Shown here piece by piece: positions 17,043 to 26,688 of a DNA stretch of 64,000 nt. Source of the DNA: Methylobacterium sp. J-070 (lineage in GTDB: Bacteria > Pseudomonadota > Alphaproteobacteria > Rhizobiales > Beijerinckiaceae); the NCBI RefSeq assembly GCF_022829385.1, contig NZ_JAKSXX010000165.1:1-64000 (forward strand), read 5' to 3'. Under the pieces are notes generated by a model. That model was given only the letters and a program-made list of their open reading frames with translations. It made no database searches and had not been told where the DNA came from. A program made the translations under genes and the position numbers. The stretch's first letter is position 1. The number at the start of each line of letters is the position of its first letter.

Positions 17043-19199
17043 TCACGCCGTCCGGATGTTGCGCAGGAACTGCGCGACCTCGACGCGGAGTTCGTCGGCG
17101 CGCTCGGCGAGGACGTCCGAAGCCCGGGCGACCGAGCCGGCGGCCTGGCCGGCATCGTCCGCCACCCGGGCGACCTCGGCGATGTCGGTCGTCATCATGC
17201 CGGTGCCGGCAGACGCCTGTCCCATGCTCCGGACGATGTCCTGCGTGGTCGCGCCCTGCTGATCCACCGCCGCGGCGATGCTGGTCGAGACCTGGTTCAT
17301 CGCCTCGATCTGCGACGCCACCCCCTGGATCGACCCCACCGCGTCGCCGGTGACGGATTGGATCGATGCCACCTGCCGGCCGATCTCATCGGTGGCCCGG
17401 CTGGTCTGGGCCGCGAGTTCCTTGACCTCGGCGGCCACCACCGCGAAACCCCGGCCGGCCTCGCCAGCCCTGGCCGCCTCGATGGTGGCGTTGAGCGCCA
17501 GCAGATTGGTCTGTCCGGCGATGGTCGAGACCATCCCGACCACGTCGCCGATCCGCGCCGCGGCCGCCGCGAGATCGCTCATCGTGGCCTCGGCCTTCCG
17601 CGCCTCGGCGACGGCCGTCGCCGACATGCCGGCTGCCTGCTCGACCTGCCGGCCGATCTCCCGAACGGTGGCGCCGAGTTCCTCGGCCGCGGCCGCCACG
17701 GCGTCGACGTTGTCGGCCGTCTGCTGAGCCGCGCCGGCGACGCTCGTCGAGCGCTGGGACGTGCCGGCGACCGCGGTCCGCATGATGCCGGACGCATCCT
17801 GGAGCGCCGACACGGCCCCCGTCAGGCCCCCCACGATCCCGCCGACCGACCGCTCGAAGCCGTCGGCAAGCTCCGTCAGCATGGCACGCCGCGCCTGCTC
17901 CTCCCGCAGGCGCACGGCTTCCGTGGTCTGCAATTGCTGTGCGGCGTCCTCCAGGGACATGTCACGGATGGTTGCCACCGCACGGGCGATGTCGCCGATC
18001 TCGTCCCGGCGCCCGCTGCCCGGCACGTCCGTCAGGGACTGGCGGCCGGCGAGCGCCTTCAGGGCGCGGGTCAGGGCACCGAGCGGCAGCACGATCGCCC
18101 GCGCGAGCAGCAGGCCGAAGACGGCGGTCGCCGCCAGCACGCAGAGACCGATCAGGAACAGCGCGCGGGAGAGCACCCGCACCGCGTCGATCGCCTCGGC
18201 CTGCGACTGCTCCGCCACCACCGTCCAGGGTGCGCCCAGCACGCTGAGCGGGGAGGCCGCCGCCATGTGCGGACCGTCCGCGCCCGCGAAATCGAAGCTG
18301 CCGGCCGCCTTGACCTGTTCGGCCGCGATCCCCAGCGTCGTCAGGCCGTCGCCCGACTTCACGGCCGGGTTGAGCGGCGGATCGCTGCGCAGCAGCCCGT
18401 CGGCGCCGGCCGCGACGACCTGTCCGGTCTCGCCGAGACCGGTCCGCTTCGACAGCGCCTGGTCGAACAGGGCCGGCGCCACCCGCATGATGATGTAGCC
18501 GATCCGCTCAGCCTCCTGCGCGGTCCCCATGGCGACGTTCGCACGCTTGGTCATGGCGCGCCCGATGAAGGCCGCCGCATGCCCGCCCACCGGATAGGCG
18601 GCGAAATCCTCGAACAGGACCGTGGCCGGATCGGCCGACTTGAGGCGCCCGACGAGGCGGGCGAGCGCGGTGCCCGCGAGGTTCCGATCCGAGACCGACG
18701 CGGCGAAGTCCACGTCCTTTGTGGTCGTGTAGACGATCCGGCCGTTCTCATCGACGAACATGAGGTCGGCATAGCCCGGCTGGGCGACGAGTTTGCGCGC
18801 CACCTCCTGGACCTTGACGTGCCGGCGCCCGTACATCGTGGTCATGCCGGTGCCGTCGAGGGCAACCCGCGCCTCGGCGGTCTTCGGCGCCCTGAATGCG
18901 TCGACGACGGCGGCGGTCTCGGGTTTGCCCGGATCGAGGGTCTCGATCAGGTCGGGGAAGTTCGAGACGATCTGCGGGTGCGCGGCGACCGCCTGAAAAT
19001 CCGCCTGCATCCGGTCCGCCACCAGCTCGATGCCGTCCCGGCGCGCCGCGGCCGCGAGCTGGAGGCGATCCTGTGCGGCGTCGATCAGCGCGGACCGCGC
19101 CGTATACCAGCTGGCTCCTCCCATCGCGGTGGCGCTGAGCAGCGCCAGGCCGACGGTCATCGCTGGAAGACGCGCGCTCAGCCGGGAGAACATCATCAT
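17043..19199 (-). CDS. Methyl-accepting chemotaxis protein with Cache sensor, 718 aa
   Basis: Helix 1 (about 10-32) is followed by a large periplasmic region of about 300 residues. [20 protein letters not shown] and [20 protein letters not shown] are hallmarks of a Cache-type ligand domain. Helix 2 (about 345-370), HAMP and a long cytoplasmic signalling domain follow, whose hairpin tip contains [20 protein letters not shown]. It is a membrane receptor for a soluble ligand. It is convergent with the histidine kinase and transcribed from a lower-GC 350-bp region. Confidence 0.93.
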   Translation of the reverse strand: MMMFSRLSARLPAMTVGLALLSATAMGGASWYTARSALIDAAQDRLQLAAAARRDGIELVADRMQADFQAVAAHPQIVSNFPDLIETLDPGKPETAAVVDAFRAPKTAEARVALDGTGMTTMYGRRHVKVQEVARKLVAQPGYADLMFVDENGRIVYTTTKDVDFAASVSDRNLAGTALARLVGRLKSADPATVLFEDFAAYPVGGHAAAFIGRAMTKRANVAMGTAQEAERIGYIIMRVAPALFDQALSKRTGLGETGQVVAAGADGLLRSDPPLNPAVKSGDGLTTLGIAAEQVKAAGSFDFAGADGPHMAAASPLSVLGAPWTVVAEQSQAEAIDAVRVLSRALFLIGLCVLAATAVFGLLLARAIVLPLGALTRALKALAGRQSLTDVPGSGRRDEIGDIARAVATIRDMSLEDAAQQLQTTEAVRLREEQARRAMLTELADGFERSVGGIVGGLTGAVSALQDASGIMRTAVAGTSQRSTSVAGAAQQTADNVDAVAAAAEELGATVREIGRQVEQAAGMSATAVAEARKAEATMSDLAAAAARIGDVVGMVSTIAGQTNLLALNATIEAARAGEAGRGFAVVAAEVKELAAQTSRATDEIGRQVASIQSVTGDAVGSIQGVASQIEAMNQVSTSIAAAVDQQGATTQDIVRSMGQASAGTGMMTTDIAEVARVADDAGQAAGSVARASDVLAERADELRVEVAQFLRNIRTA

Positions 19200-19552
19200 G
19201 ACAAGCCTGAACGATCCTGGATTCGTGATTTCGGCATCATCGACACAATACTTCTAAATTTTTTATGACAGCCGCACGAACGAGCCGATACCGTATCGAA
19301 GTCTGTCCGATCCTAGAGTATTACACTTTTGCCACCTCAAGAAATCTGAGTTATCGTACTGTCTGCCTCACCACTGAATACTGCAGTGCGCTCCCACCGG
19401 CCCGAGATTGAGCCCGATTCTCTGCGGCGATGTTTGAGGAGCGCGGGCGTCGCGGACGGGGCGGCCGCTGTCGCCCGAAGGCGTCATCGAACGGCGGCCC
19501 GTTGCCTGCTAGAGCGGCGAAGCGATGTAACGGAAGGCGCCGGCTGGACAGG
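19200..19552 (+). other. Intergenic region, divergent promoters
   Basis: This 353-bp gap separates the divergent chemoreceptor and arginase genes. It is visibly richer in A+T than either neighbour, with the run AAATTTTTTATGACA at about 19,256-19,270. It presumably holds both promoters. I see no ORF, RNA gene or convincing repeat. Confidence 0.5.
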
Positions 19553-20521
19553 ATGACGAGCGAGACGAGCCTGCACGAGCGACCCGGCCTCGCACTGATC
19601 GGCGCGCCGATCGAGGTCGGCACCAGCGAGCCCGGCGCCCTGATGGGTCCGGCGGCCCTGCGGACCGCCGGCCTGATCCGTGCCCTGTCCGACCTCGGTC
19701 ATCCGGTGACCGACCACGGCGACGTCGTTCCCGACGGGCCGACCGGGGCGCGGGGGCTCGATGCGGTCGGGGCCTGGACGCGCGCCCTGTCGCGGGCCGT
19801 CGAGGACGCGCTCGATGCGGGGGCGCTGCCCCTGGCCGCCGGGGGTGACCACAGCCTGTCGCTCGGTTCGATCGACGGGGTCATGCGCCACTGCCTGCGC
19901 CGGGGCCTCCCGGTCTTCGTGCTCTGGCTCGACGCCCACGCCGACTTCAACACACCCGAGACTTCGCCGTCGGGCAATGTCCACGGCATGCCCCTGGCCG
20001 CCCTGTGCGGGGAGGCGGGCTTCCCGCCCCTCTTCGCCGAGCCGGTGCCGCCGCCGCTCCCGCCGCGCAACGTGCACCTGTTCGGCCTGCGCTCGATCGA
20101 CTCGGGCGAGCGCGCGCTCGTCACGGCCCGGCAGGTCGGGGTCACCGACATGCGGACGATCGACGAGTTCGGCGTGGTGGCCCCCCTGCGGCGCGTGCTC
20201 GACCGCGTGTCCGCCGAGGGCGCGCATCTCCACGTGAGCTTCGATATCGACTTCCTGGATCCCTCCGTCGCCCCCGGGGTCGGGACCACCGTGCCGGGGG
20301 GTGCCACCTTCCGGGAAGCGCATCTCATCATGGAGATGCTGCACGATTCCGGGCTCGTGCGCTCCCTCGACGTGGTGGAGCTGAACCCGTTCCTCGACGA
20401 GCGGGGGCGCAGCGCCCGGGTCCTGGTCGAGCTGATCGCGAGCCTGTTCGGCCGGCGCATCCTCGACCGGCCGACCGTGCCGATCGAGGCGGTGCCCAGC
20501 GAGGTCGTCGAGCGCGATTGA
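19553..20521 (+). CDS. rocF: Arginase, 322 aa
   Basis: Ureohydrolase with all three manganese-site motifs: AAGGDHSLSLGS (about 97-108), WLDAHADFNTPETSPSGNVH (about 124-143) and SFDIDFLDPSVAPGVGT (about 230-246). The 'FNTPETSPSGN' loop is the form found in arginases rather than agmatinases. It would split arginine to ornithine and urea in the cytosol. The ATG at 19,553 has GGACAGG just upstream. Its TGA overlaps the next ATG (TGATG at 20,519), coupling it to ureD, so urea production and urease maturation are co-expressed. Confidence 0.9.
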   Translation: MTSETSLHERPGLALIGAPIEVGTSEPGALMGPAALRTAGLIRALSDLGHPVTDHGDVVPDGPTGARGLDAVGAWTRALSRAVEDALDAGALPLAAGGDHSLSLGSIDGVMRHCLRRGLPVFVLWLDAHADFNTPETSPSGNVHGMPLAALCGEAGFPPLFAEPVPPPLPPRNVHLFGLRSIDSGERALVTARQVGVTDMRTIDEFGVVAPLRRVLDRVSAEGAHLHVSFDIDFLDPSVAPGVGTTVPGGATFREAHLIMEMLHDSGLVRSLDVVELNPFLDERGRSARVLVELIASLFGRRILDRPTVPIEAVPSEVVERD

Positions 20522-21384
20522 TGCACGGGACCGTCCCACCCCCTCGAGAGCCGGCGGATGGGGACGCGCCGGCGCGCCAGCGCTCGGTGGGCCGCATCCT
20601 GGTGCGGGCCGGGCCGGCGAGCCCGGGCGGATCGACCCGCCTCATCGACCTGTCGGAATCCGGTCCGTCGCGGCTGCGCTTCCCGCGGGGGGAAGGGGCA
20701 CTGGAGGCCGTCCTGGTGAACACCGCCGGCGGGATCGCCTGCGGCGACGTCTTCGCGAGTGCGCTGACCCTCGATCCGCGGGCCGATTTCGTCCTGACCA
20801 CGACGGCGGCGGAGAAGATCTACCGCTCGGACGGCCCTGTGAGCCGGATCGACAATCGCGTGACGCTCGGAGAGGGGGCACGGCTCGCGTGGCTTCCGCA
20901 AGAGACGATCGTGTTCGACCGCGCCCGAGTCCGGCGGCGCTTCGAGGCCGATCTCGCCGCCGGTTCCGGGCTGATCGCCGTGGAGATCGTCGCCTTCGGT
21001 CGGGCCGCAAGGGGCGAGGAGATCGCCGCGGGGCTCTTCGCGGATGCATGGCGCATTCGCCGGGACGGCCGGCTCGCCTATGCCGACAGCTTCGTGCTGG
21101 AGGGGCCGATCAGCGCGCTCCTGGCCCGGCCGGCGATCGGCGGGGGCGCCCGGGCCTGCGCGACCCTGCTCGACGTCTCGGACGGCGCGCAGACGCGCCT
21201 CGACGAGGCGCGGACCCGATTGACGGCGTTGGGCGGCTCGGGGATCGAGGCCGGGGCGAGCGCCTGGAACGGCACCCTCGTAATCCGCGCCCTGGCGGAC
21301 GGGGTCGGGCCCCTGCGCGACCTCGTCGCCCGCTTCCTGACGGGCTATCGCGGCCTGCCGATGCCCCGGGTCTGGCAGAGCTGA
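20521..21384 (+). CDS. ureD: Urease accessory protein UreD, 287 aa
   Basis: Motifs of the UreD/UreH family are present: LVNTAGGIACGDVF (usually 'L.NP.GG...GD'), the TTTAAEKIYRSDG segment, and ARLAWLPQETIVFDRARVRR ('WLPQETI.F'). UreD binds apo-urease with UreF and UreG during nickel insertion. The N-terminal 25 residues are Pro/Arg rich. It is the second gene of the arginase operon. No urease structural gene or other accessory gene is in the window: the next features are a tRNA and a chemoreceptor, so the remaining ure genes must lie elsewhere if urease is active. Confidence 0.9.
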   Translation: MHGTVPPPREPADGDAPARQRSVGRILVRAGPASPGGSTRLIDLSESGPSRLRFPRGEGALEAVLVNTAGGIACGDVFASALTLDPRADFVLTTTAAEKIYRSDGPVSRIDNRVTLGEGARLAWLPQETIVFDRARVRRRFEADLAAGSGLIAVEIVAFGRAARGEEIAAGLFADAWRIRRDGRLAYADSFVLEGPISALLARPAIGGGARACATLLDVSDGAQTRLDEARTRLTALGGSGIEAGASAWNGTLVIRALADGVGPLRDLVARFLTGYRGLPMPRVWQS

Positions 21385-21500
21385 CGCTCGGGCGAATCCA
21401 CCGCGCGGCAGCCGTTGCCTGCGGGCGCCGACCTCTGCTAGAGACGCGCACCCGGAGCTGTCCGCCAAGCTCCGTGCGGCGCCGCGGCGCCGATCCGGAA

Positions 21501-21574
21501 GGCCTCGTGGCGGAGTGGTTACGCAGAGGACTGCAAATCCTTGCACCCCGGTTCGATTCCGGGCGAGGCCTCCA
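21501..21574 (+). tRNA. tRNA-Cys (GCA)
   Basis: A complete cloverleaf. The acceptor GGCCTCG pairs with CGAGGCC, followed by discriminator T and an encoded CCA. The T-loop is in GGTTCGATTCC, and the anticodon GCA lies at 21,533-21,535 in the loop CTGCAAA. Confidence 0.95.
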
Positions 21575-21627
21575 AATTCCCTTCCGAACGGTCCCGATCG
21601 AAGCGCCGCATCGCCCCGGCGAGGGCG

Positions 21628-23307
21628 TCAGGCGCGGTGGACCTGTCCCATGAAGGTCTCGATCGCCGATTGCAGACTGTGCGTTCCGGCGGTCACGCGG
21701 GAGGCGCTTCCGCGCACCTGTCCGGCCTGGGCGTCGTTGGACGCGGCGGCGGCGCGGACGCGCGCGATGCTCTCGGAGACTTTCCGGGCATCGGCGGCGG
21801 CGTTAAAGATCGCCTTCGCGATCTCCTGGCTGGCATGCCCCTGCTGATCGGTGGCCTCCGCGACTTCGGTGGCGATCAGGCTCATCCGGGCGATGGTCTG
21901 GCCGATCGTCCCGATGGCGCCGACCGTGCGATCCGCCGCCTGCTGGATCGATCCGACCTGCCCGGTGATGCGGTCGGTGGCCAGCGCGGTCTGGCCGGCG
22001 AGCGCCTTGACCTCGGCGGCCACCACGGCGAAGCCGCGGCCCGCGGCGCCGGCGCGCGCCGCCTCGATCGTGGCATTGAGCGCCAGCAGGTTCGTCTGTT
22101 CGGCCACTTCGCGGATCAGCGTGACCACGGCGCCGATCTCCTCGGCCGCCTGCGAGAGGCTCATCACCGTCTCCTCCAGGCCGCGGGTGTCGGTCAGGGC
22201 GGAGGAGGCGATCTCGCTGGTGAAGCGGACCCGTGCCTCGATCTCCCGGGCTGAGGCGGAGAGTTCCTCGGCCGCGCTGGCGATGCTGTCCACGATACCG
22301 GCGGTCTGATCGGAGGCGCCGGCCACGACGGCCGCCTGCGATGCCATGGCGCCGGCATTGCCCGAGAGCGTATCGGCCGCATTCTGCATCGCCTCGGCCG
22401 AGCCAGCGAGATCGGTGACCGCGCGGTGCGTCTCCGCCTCGAACGCGCGGGTCGCCTCGGCCAGAGCTTCGGCGCGGAGGCGGTCGCGATCGACCCGCGC
22501 CTTGGCCTGCGCGTCGAGGTCGCGCTTCTCGACCAGAGCCTGCTGGAACGCCGCGATGGCGCTGGCCATCTCGCCGATCTCGTCGCGGCGATGGGTGAAC
22601 GGGATCGTGCGGCCGAGATCGTTCGCCGCCAGGGACGTCATGGAGACCTTCAGCCGGTCCAGGGGCCGCCGGACCTGCGTGAGGATGATCGCGAACGCGG
22701 CGAGCAACCCGAGGGCGAGGGCCACCGCGGGCACGACGATGAGGGTGATCCGCGCCTGCCGGCGGTCGGCCGCGTCGGCGGCCCGCCGCATGTTCAGGCG
22801 CTCCAGGACATCGCGCCCCAGCGCGGCGATCTCCGCCACCATGCGCTCCCGGTTCTTCACGGTGGCCTCATCGGTGGCCTGGATGAGGGCGGCCTTGGGC
22901 GAGATCGTCAGGCCCAGCTCGGCCGTGTCGTTCTGATAGGCGATGAATTCCTTCACGAAGAGGTCGAACCGCCGGCGCCGGTCCTCGGGCAGCTGATCCT
23001 CCATGGCTTCGAGGAACGGTTTCCGCACCTGCTCGACCGTCGCCAGGGCGTCGTGAAGCGCGGACAGCCGCGTCCGCGCCTCGGTCACGTCCTCGGCCAC
23101 GTAGAGCGTCGTCGCCTGCACCACGGCGTGCTCGATCGCCTGCCCGAGAGCTCCGGCCTGCAGCCCGGCGTTCCAGATCCTGTCCGTGGCGGCCGCGCGC
23201 TCCTGCTCCCAGTTCGATTGCCGGACCGCGAAGGCCGAGATGCCGACGGCCACGCAGGCCATCAAACCGACCACCGTTGAGAGCTTGATGCCTAAGGAAA
23301 TGCGCAT
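21628..23307 (-). CDS. Methyl-accepting chemotaxis protein, four-helix-bundle sensor, 559 aa
   Basis: Helix 1 (about 8-28) and helix 2 (about 193-215) enclose a helical periplasmic domain of about 165 residues, consistent with a four-helix-bundle sensor rather than Cache. HAMP covers about 215-270 ([20 protein letters not shown]). The signalling hairpin tip is [20 protein letters not shown] with [19 protein letters not shown]. It is transcribed away from an AT-rich gap. With the Cache receptor and the partial receptor at the left edge, this is the third chemoreceptor gene in 23 kb. Confidence 0.93.
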   Translation of the reverse strand: MRISLGIKLSTVVGLMACVAVGISAFAVRQSNWEQERAAATDRIWNAGLQAGALGQAIEHAVVQATTLYVAEDVTEARTRLSALHDALATVEQVRKPFLEAMEDQLPEDRRRRFDLFVKEFIAYQNDTAELGLTISPKAALIQATDEATVKNRERMVAEIAALGRDVLERLNMRRAADAADRRQARITLIVVPAVALALGLLAAFAIILTQVRRPLDRLKVSMTSLAANDLGRTIPFTHRRDEIGEMASAIAAFQQALVEKRDLDAQAKARVDRDRLRAEALAEATRAFEAETHRAVTDLAGSAEAMQNAADTLSGNAGAMASQAAVVAGASDQTAGIVDSIASAAEELSASAREIEARVRFTSEIASSALTDTRGLEETVMSLSQAAEEIGAVVTLIREVAEQTNLLALNATIEAARAGAAGRGFAVVAAEVKALAGQTALATDRITGQVGSIQQAADRTVGAIGTIGQTIARMSLIATEVAEATDQQGHASQEIAKAIFNAAADARKVSESIARVRAAAASNDAQAGQVRGSASRVTAGTHSLQSAIETFMGQVHRA

Positions 23308-23541
23308 CGATGTGACGCCAGACTCGCGATCGCAGGATAGCCGAAGGCTCTAGATCACAGTGCGCCGCAGTTCGCCTTAATGTAGTCGGCAAAACCCAAA
23401 CATATCACCAACTTTTATCCGATTGTGTCGTCGGCAAAAGATCTTTACTTTGCTATACTTGAAGGCATCAAATCGCGTGCCGGTCGATGAAGGCAGCTTA
23501 GTCTGCCCGCGCCGGTGTTCTCGGCCCGCCGGACGGCGGCT

Positions 23542-23712
23542 TTAATCACGACGAACCGATGCGCCGGCCGCATCGGTGGCGATCCGCGTCCCGATCACCG
23601 GGCGCCCTGCTCGCGCGGCGGCGATCTCGCGTCGCAGGCCGTCGCACGGCACGGCGATCAGGTCGGGCAGGATGTCGGGCTCCTCCGTATGGAGGCAGCG
23701 ACGGGTCGGCAT
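23542..23712 (-). CDS. Possible small protein, 56 aa
   Basis: The ORF begins MPTRRCLHTEEPDILPDLIA and contains CDGLRREIAAARAGRPVIGT. The composition is protein-like and helical in the centre, but there is no good ribosome-binding site or family match. It lies between the chemoreceptor promoter region and tRNA-Asn. Treat as tentative. Confidence 0.3.
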   Translation of the reverse strand: MPTRRCLHTEEPDILPDLIAVPCDGLRREIAAARAGRPVIGTRIATDAAGASVRRD

Positions 23713-23976
23713 GGGCGTGGCGGGCGTTCGCCGGTCGGCGCGGCGGGGCCGCTCCCGTAAGGACGAGCCGTGACGCTCTGATGAACCCGGAACGCCGAAC
23801 CCGGACGGATCGAAACGGGCCAAAGTGAGGGCCGTAGCGATTGAGACTGCTACGGGTGGCCCGCCGCCCGCGTCGCGCCGCTCCCGGTCATGCCCAACCC
23901 AGTGCGTTGCGTCGGCGGGAGTACGCGACGAGGCACTTGCGTCCCGCGATCCCGGTGTGTAGAGACGCGGCCGTGA

Positions 23977-24052
23977 TCCCCGATAGCTCAGTTGGTAGAG
24001 CAGGCGACTGTTAATCGCCTTGTCGCAGGTTCGAGTCCTGCTCGGGGAGCCA
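23977..24052 (+). tRNA. tRNA-Asn (GTT), integration target
   Basis: A complete cloverleaf. Acceptor TCCCCGA pairs with TCGGGGA, discriminator G and encoded CCA follow. The D-arm GCTCAGTTGGTAGAGC and T-arm GGTTCGAGTCC are standard, and the anticodon GTT is at 24,010-24,012. Its last 15 bases recur at 43,203-43,217, making it the attachment site of the mobile element; the tRNA copy is intact. Confidence 0.96.
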
Positions 24053-25163
24053 TCCACTTTCCAACATCTTGTGTTCGTTGACTTTTCTGCTCTCGCTCCC
24101 GCACCGGGTCGCGAGGTGCGGGAATAGCGCCGTCGTTCCATCGGTCGGCAATACGCTCGGCGAGCTTCGTTCGATTGGCGCCGCGCACGTAGGTTGCGCT
24201 CTCGCGGCTGCCCTCGGCCCAACCGAACCACGCATTTAGCTCAGCCTCAGTCGCCCCACTCTCGGCCGCGCGGCGCGCGCCGGCCTTGCGCAGGCCGTGG
24301 GCCCGGCCCGGAACGCCGGCCGCCGCGCATGCGTCCCGAAACCAGTTGCCGAAGCTTTCCTTCGTCATCGGCCGACCGCGCTCGCCGGCGATGAACGTCA
24401 GCTCGCCGACGGGGCACGCCGCAATCGAGGCCGCGAGCGGCGGCAGGATCCGGATCGTGACCTCCTGGCCGGTCTTCTCCGTCTCGATGCGGATCCGGCC
24501 TTCGCGCACGTGGGGACGGCCGACGCGGGCTGCGTCGCCGCGGCGCAGGCCCGTGTAGAGCAGGAGATCGAGCGCCAGGCGCTCACGCGTGCCGAGCGGC
24601 CAGCGCACCTCGAACCGGGCGACCTCCTCCTCGGTCCAGGTGTGGAAGCCGTTGCGGTCGTTCGGGCCGCCAAGCAGCTTCACGCCGCGGGTCGGGTCGG
24701 CCTGCACGTACTCGCGCTCGACCGCGAAGGCGAACAGGCCCCGCATCGTCTTCAGCCAGTTGTTGGCGCCGTGCGGTCGCGCGGCGCGCCGGTCCATGCC
24801 CTCGCGGATGGCCCGCGCCGTGATCGCCTCGATCGCCTCGGTGCCAGCGATCCGGACCGTCTCTGCCAGGATGCCGGCGCGCTGGGCGCGCGTGGCGGCC
24901 GACAGGGCCTCGGTCCAATGCGCGCTGATCCGGTACCGGTCGATGAGCCAAGCTAGCGTCCCAACGGTGGCGCCTTTCGCGACCGGTGCGGCCTGACCGG
25001 CGAGGGCCGCCGCGAACTCCGCCCAGAACGCTTTCGTGCCGTAGGGCTCGCGCAGGCGCGTGCGAGGCCCGGAGCCGCGGCGGCAGTACCAGACCGTCTC
25101 GCCGTGGCGAGTGATCTCGCGGTGGAGGTGCCTCGGGCGTGGACGCGGCATGTCGGCGGTCAT
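23988..25163 (-). CDS. int: Tyrosine recombinase, element integrase, 391 aa
   Basis: The catalytic domain shows YTGLRRGDAARVG (Arg I), HGLRKAGARRAAE (His-x-x-Arg), GWAEGSRESA (His/Trp box) and ATYVRGANRTKL with the nucleophilic Tyr. An SAM-like core-binding domain covers about 65-165. The frame runs through the attachment core into the antisense strand of tRNA-Asn, so the last 16 residues (GLEPATRRLTVACSTN) come from the host tRNA gene. In the excised circle the same frame would read GCA GTT AAG CCA TGA after the core and stop three residues on. It is the third gene of a leftward operon, overlapping the 62-aa ORF by four bases. Confidence 0.93.
   Translation of the reverse strand: MTADMPRPRPRHLHREITRHGETVWYCRRGSGPRTRLREPYGTKAFWAEFAAALAGQAAPVAKGATVGTLAWLIDRYRISAHWTEALSAATRAQRAGILAETVRIAGTEAIEAITARAIREGMDRRAARPHGANNWLKTMRGLFAFAVEREYVQADPTRGVKLLGGPNDRNGFHTWTEEEVARFEVRWPLGTRERLALDLLLYTGLRRGDAARVGRPHVREGRIRIETEKTGQEVTIRILPPLAASIAACPVGELTFIAGERGRPMTKESFGNWFRDACAAAGVPGRAHGLRKAGARRAAESGATEAELNAWFGWAEGSRESATYVRGANRTKLAERIADRWNDGAIPAPRDPVREREQKSQRTQDVGKWMAPRAGLEPATRRLTVACSTN
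24038..24052 (+). repeat. Attachment site, tRNA side (attL)
   Basis: CTGCTCGGGGAGCCA is the 3' terminus of tRNA-Asn, including the encoded CCA. The identical 15-mer lies 19,165 bases to the right. Retaining the tRNA end at the integrase-proximal border is the usual pattern for tRNA-targeting tyrosine recombinases. Confidence 0.88.
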
Positions 25164-25348
25164 AGGACCACCACCCGCTCCCGGTCGGCAAGCCTGCGGC
25201 TGGCTGGCGTCTCAACCGGCTCCGCCGGCTCAACGGTGACGCCACCATCGCGCATCACCACACGAACGATCGGGAAGCCGGCATCCCGCAAGGCGCGGAT
25301 TGCCCGGGCAATGTCGGCCTGTGTGACCCGGGCGGGCGTGCGAGGCAT
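25160..25348 (-). CDS. Small integrase-linked protein, 62 aa
   Basis: The sequence MPRTPARVTQADIARAIRAL continues RDAGFPIVRVVMRDGGVTVE. That is a helix-turn-helix-like 'T.ADI.RAI.A...AG' followed by 'V.......G.(I/V)', a small-protein type common beside integrases in Rhizobiales-type elements. It starts directly after the TAA of the 418-aa gene (TAAATG) and its TGA overlaps the integrase ATG, so all three are co-translated. It may be a recombination directionality factor, but no excisionase homology is evident. Confidence 0.75.
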   Translation of the reverse strand: MPRTPARVTQADIARAIRALRDAGFPIVRVVMRDGGVTVEPAEPVETPASRRLADRERVVVL

Positions 25349-26605
25349 TTACTGGCAGCTCAGTTGGGCGGCGTCCCGCGCGAGCGAGAGTGCCAGGGCC
25401 TGGCACCGCCAATTTCCGTCGAGGTCATCCTCTTCGGGCGCATGGGTGAGGAGGAGGCGGGCCTTGGCGGCGACGCCGGCCGGCGTGCGAGCGTCCGTCG
25501 CGGTCACGAGCTCCAGGAGCTGCATGGACCGGGCGAAGGTGCCGGGCGGGGCGTCGTGATCGGTCGCCTCGGATATGGCCGTCGCCGCGCGCTCCTCGGC
25601 GATCGCTGCCTCGGCCAGCGGGATCAAGGCGGCGTCGAGCGATGACGAGGCGCCCGTCGCAGCTGAGACCGGCCGATGGGGCAACGGCCGCCCGACCATG
25701 TCGACGCCTGCCAGCGCACAAGTCGCCTCGATGAGGTCCCGAATGTGATCGTTCGGGTATTCCTCGCCTGGGCCGGCCTCCTGGACGTACGTACCAGTGG
25801 GCCAGACCGCGGTGGAGAGGGCGCGCGCCTTCACGGCGAGTCCTTCGACTGTCCGAGCGGGGCAGTCGCGGATCTTCTCCACGACACGCACCATGGCATC
25901 GAAGGCATCCGCCTCACGCCGATGCGCTTGGCGCCGGCCGTTCGCGTCCCAAGCCGTGCCGAGATCATCCATTCCGGGAGAGCGACCCGTACGTCTCAGG
26001 CCCTCCAGCGTTGCCTCGACCTCCTTCTCCACACGGCGCGCGTTGGGAGCGAGCTCAAGCCATGCGGCGTGGTGGGCATCGAACTGACGCCCGAGGTCGA
26101 GCAGCGCGGCATCGTCCGCAGTCGCGGGAGGGGTGCAGTCCAGCTGATCCGGAGGGCGGCCGTCGATCGGCCGACCGCGCCAGTCGACACCGGCGAGGCG
26201 GAACAGGCTGTTGGCGACGATGCGAAGGAGCGTCCCGTCCTGGCCGACGAATGAGGACGTGTCCTGCCAATCCGCCTCTGCCACCAACGTGGCGGCGTGA
26301 GCCTGTACGAGGAGGCCCGCGAGCGACTCGGGCTGATGGGCGAAGATCTGATCAGCGACGGCTTTAACGGCTTTGTAGAGGCGGCGCCCCGTTTCCCGCG
26401 CCTCCTCACAGTCCGGATCGGCACTGGTGACCTCAGCGTCGCGATCGTAGGCGAGGTAGGGCGTGGCTGCGGCTTCGAGCTCGTTTGCTAAATTGAGAAG
26501 CTGGTTGTCTGCAACACGCGTTCCCACCGCCGTCTTAACTTGCGATATCGGACGAGTAAGGCCGCCGGATAGGCGGCACCGATTTGCATCGACCATAGAA
26601 TGCAT
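25349..26605 (-). CDS. Three-repeat protein of unknown function, 418 aa
   Basis: The start is ATG 26605, because GGGGAAGG lies 5-12 bases upstream; the longer frame crosses the operators. The protein is helical and appears built of three related units. Each has an 'A.....GL.VKA' helix: PESLAGLLVQAHAATL, RTVEGLAVKARALSTA and RTPAGVAAKARLLLTH. The first two continue LFRLAGVDWRGRPIDGRP and CALAGVDMVGRPLPHRP, and the third is truncated. No catalytic motif is visible. It heads the integrase operon and sits under two operator-like palindromes, so it is probably made when the repressor is released or absent. Confidence 0.75.
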   Translation of the reverse strand: MHSMVDANRCRLSGGLTRPISQVKTAVGTRVADNQLLNLANELEAAATPYLAYDRDAEVTSADPDCEEARETGRRLYKAVKAVADQIFAHQPESLAGLLVQAHAATLVAEADWQDTSSFVGQDGTLLRIVANSLFRLAGVDWRGRPIDGRPPDQLDCTPPATADDAALLDLGRQFDAHHAAWLELAPNARRVEKEVEATLEGLRRTGRSPGMDDLGTAWDANGRRQAHRREADAFDAMVRVVEKIRDCPARTVEGLAVKARALSTAVWPTGTYVQEAGPGEEYPNDHIRDLIEATCALAGVDMVGRPLPHRPVSAATGASSSLDAALIPLAEAAIAEERAATAISEATDHDAPPGTFARSMQLLELVTATDARTPAGVAAKARLLLTHAPEEDDLDGNWRCQALALSLARDAAQLSCQ

Positions 26606-26633
26606 AGCCGCCTTCCCCTCCCGCTGCGAGAGA

Positions 26634-26678
26634 GGCAAGCTATACTTGCATTTTCCGATCAGGCAAGCGAAACTTGCC
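26634..26678 (-). promoter_or_regulatory. Paired operators O2 and O3 over the integrase-operon promoter
   Basis: Two 17-bp near-palindromes, GGCAAGCTATACTTGCA (26,634-26,650) and GGCAAGCGAAACTTGCC (26,662-26,678), match the operator at the repressor/YdaS boundary. On the minus strand a possible -35 (TTGCCT) falls in O3 and a possible -10 (TATAGC) in O2, 16 bases apart. Repressor bound at both would cover the promoter of the 418-aa/62-aa/integrase operon. Site identity is seen; binding is inferred. Confidence 0.7.
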
Positions 26679-26688
26679 GAGGCGAATT

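Noticed and set aside
19699..21546. A 615-codon minus-strand frame
   Set aside because: It covers arginase, ureD and part of tRNA-Cys in antisense; both genes have full family motifs on the plus strand.
23988..24052. The GLEPATRRL tail of the integrase as a protein domain
   Set aside because: It is the translated antisense of tRNA-Asn; the same words appear wherever this tRNA is mis-translated.
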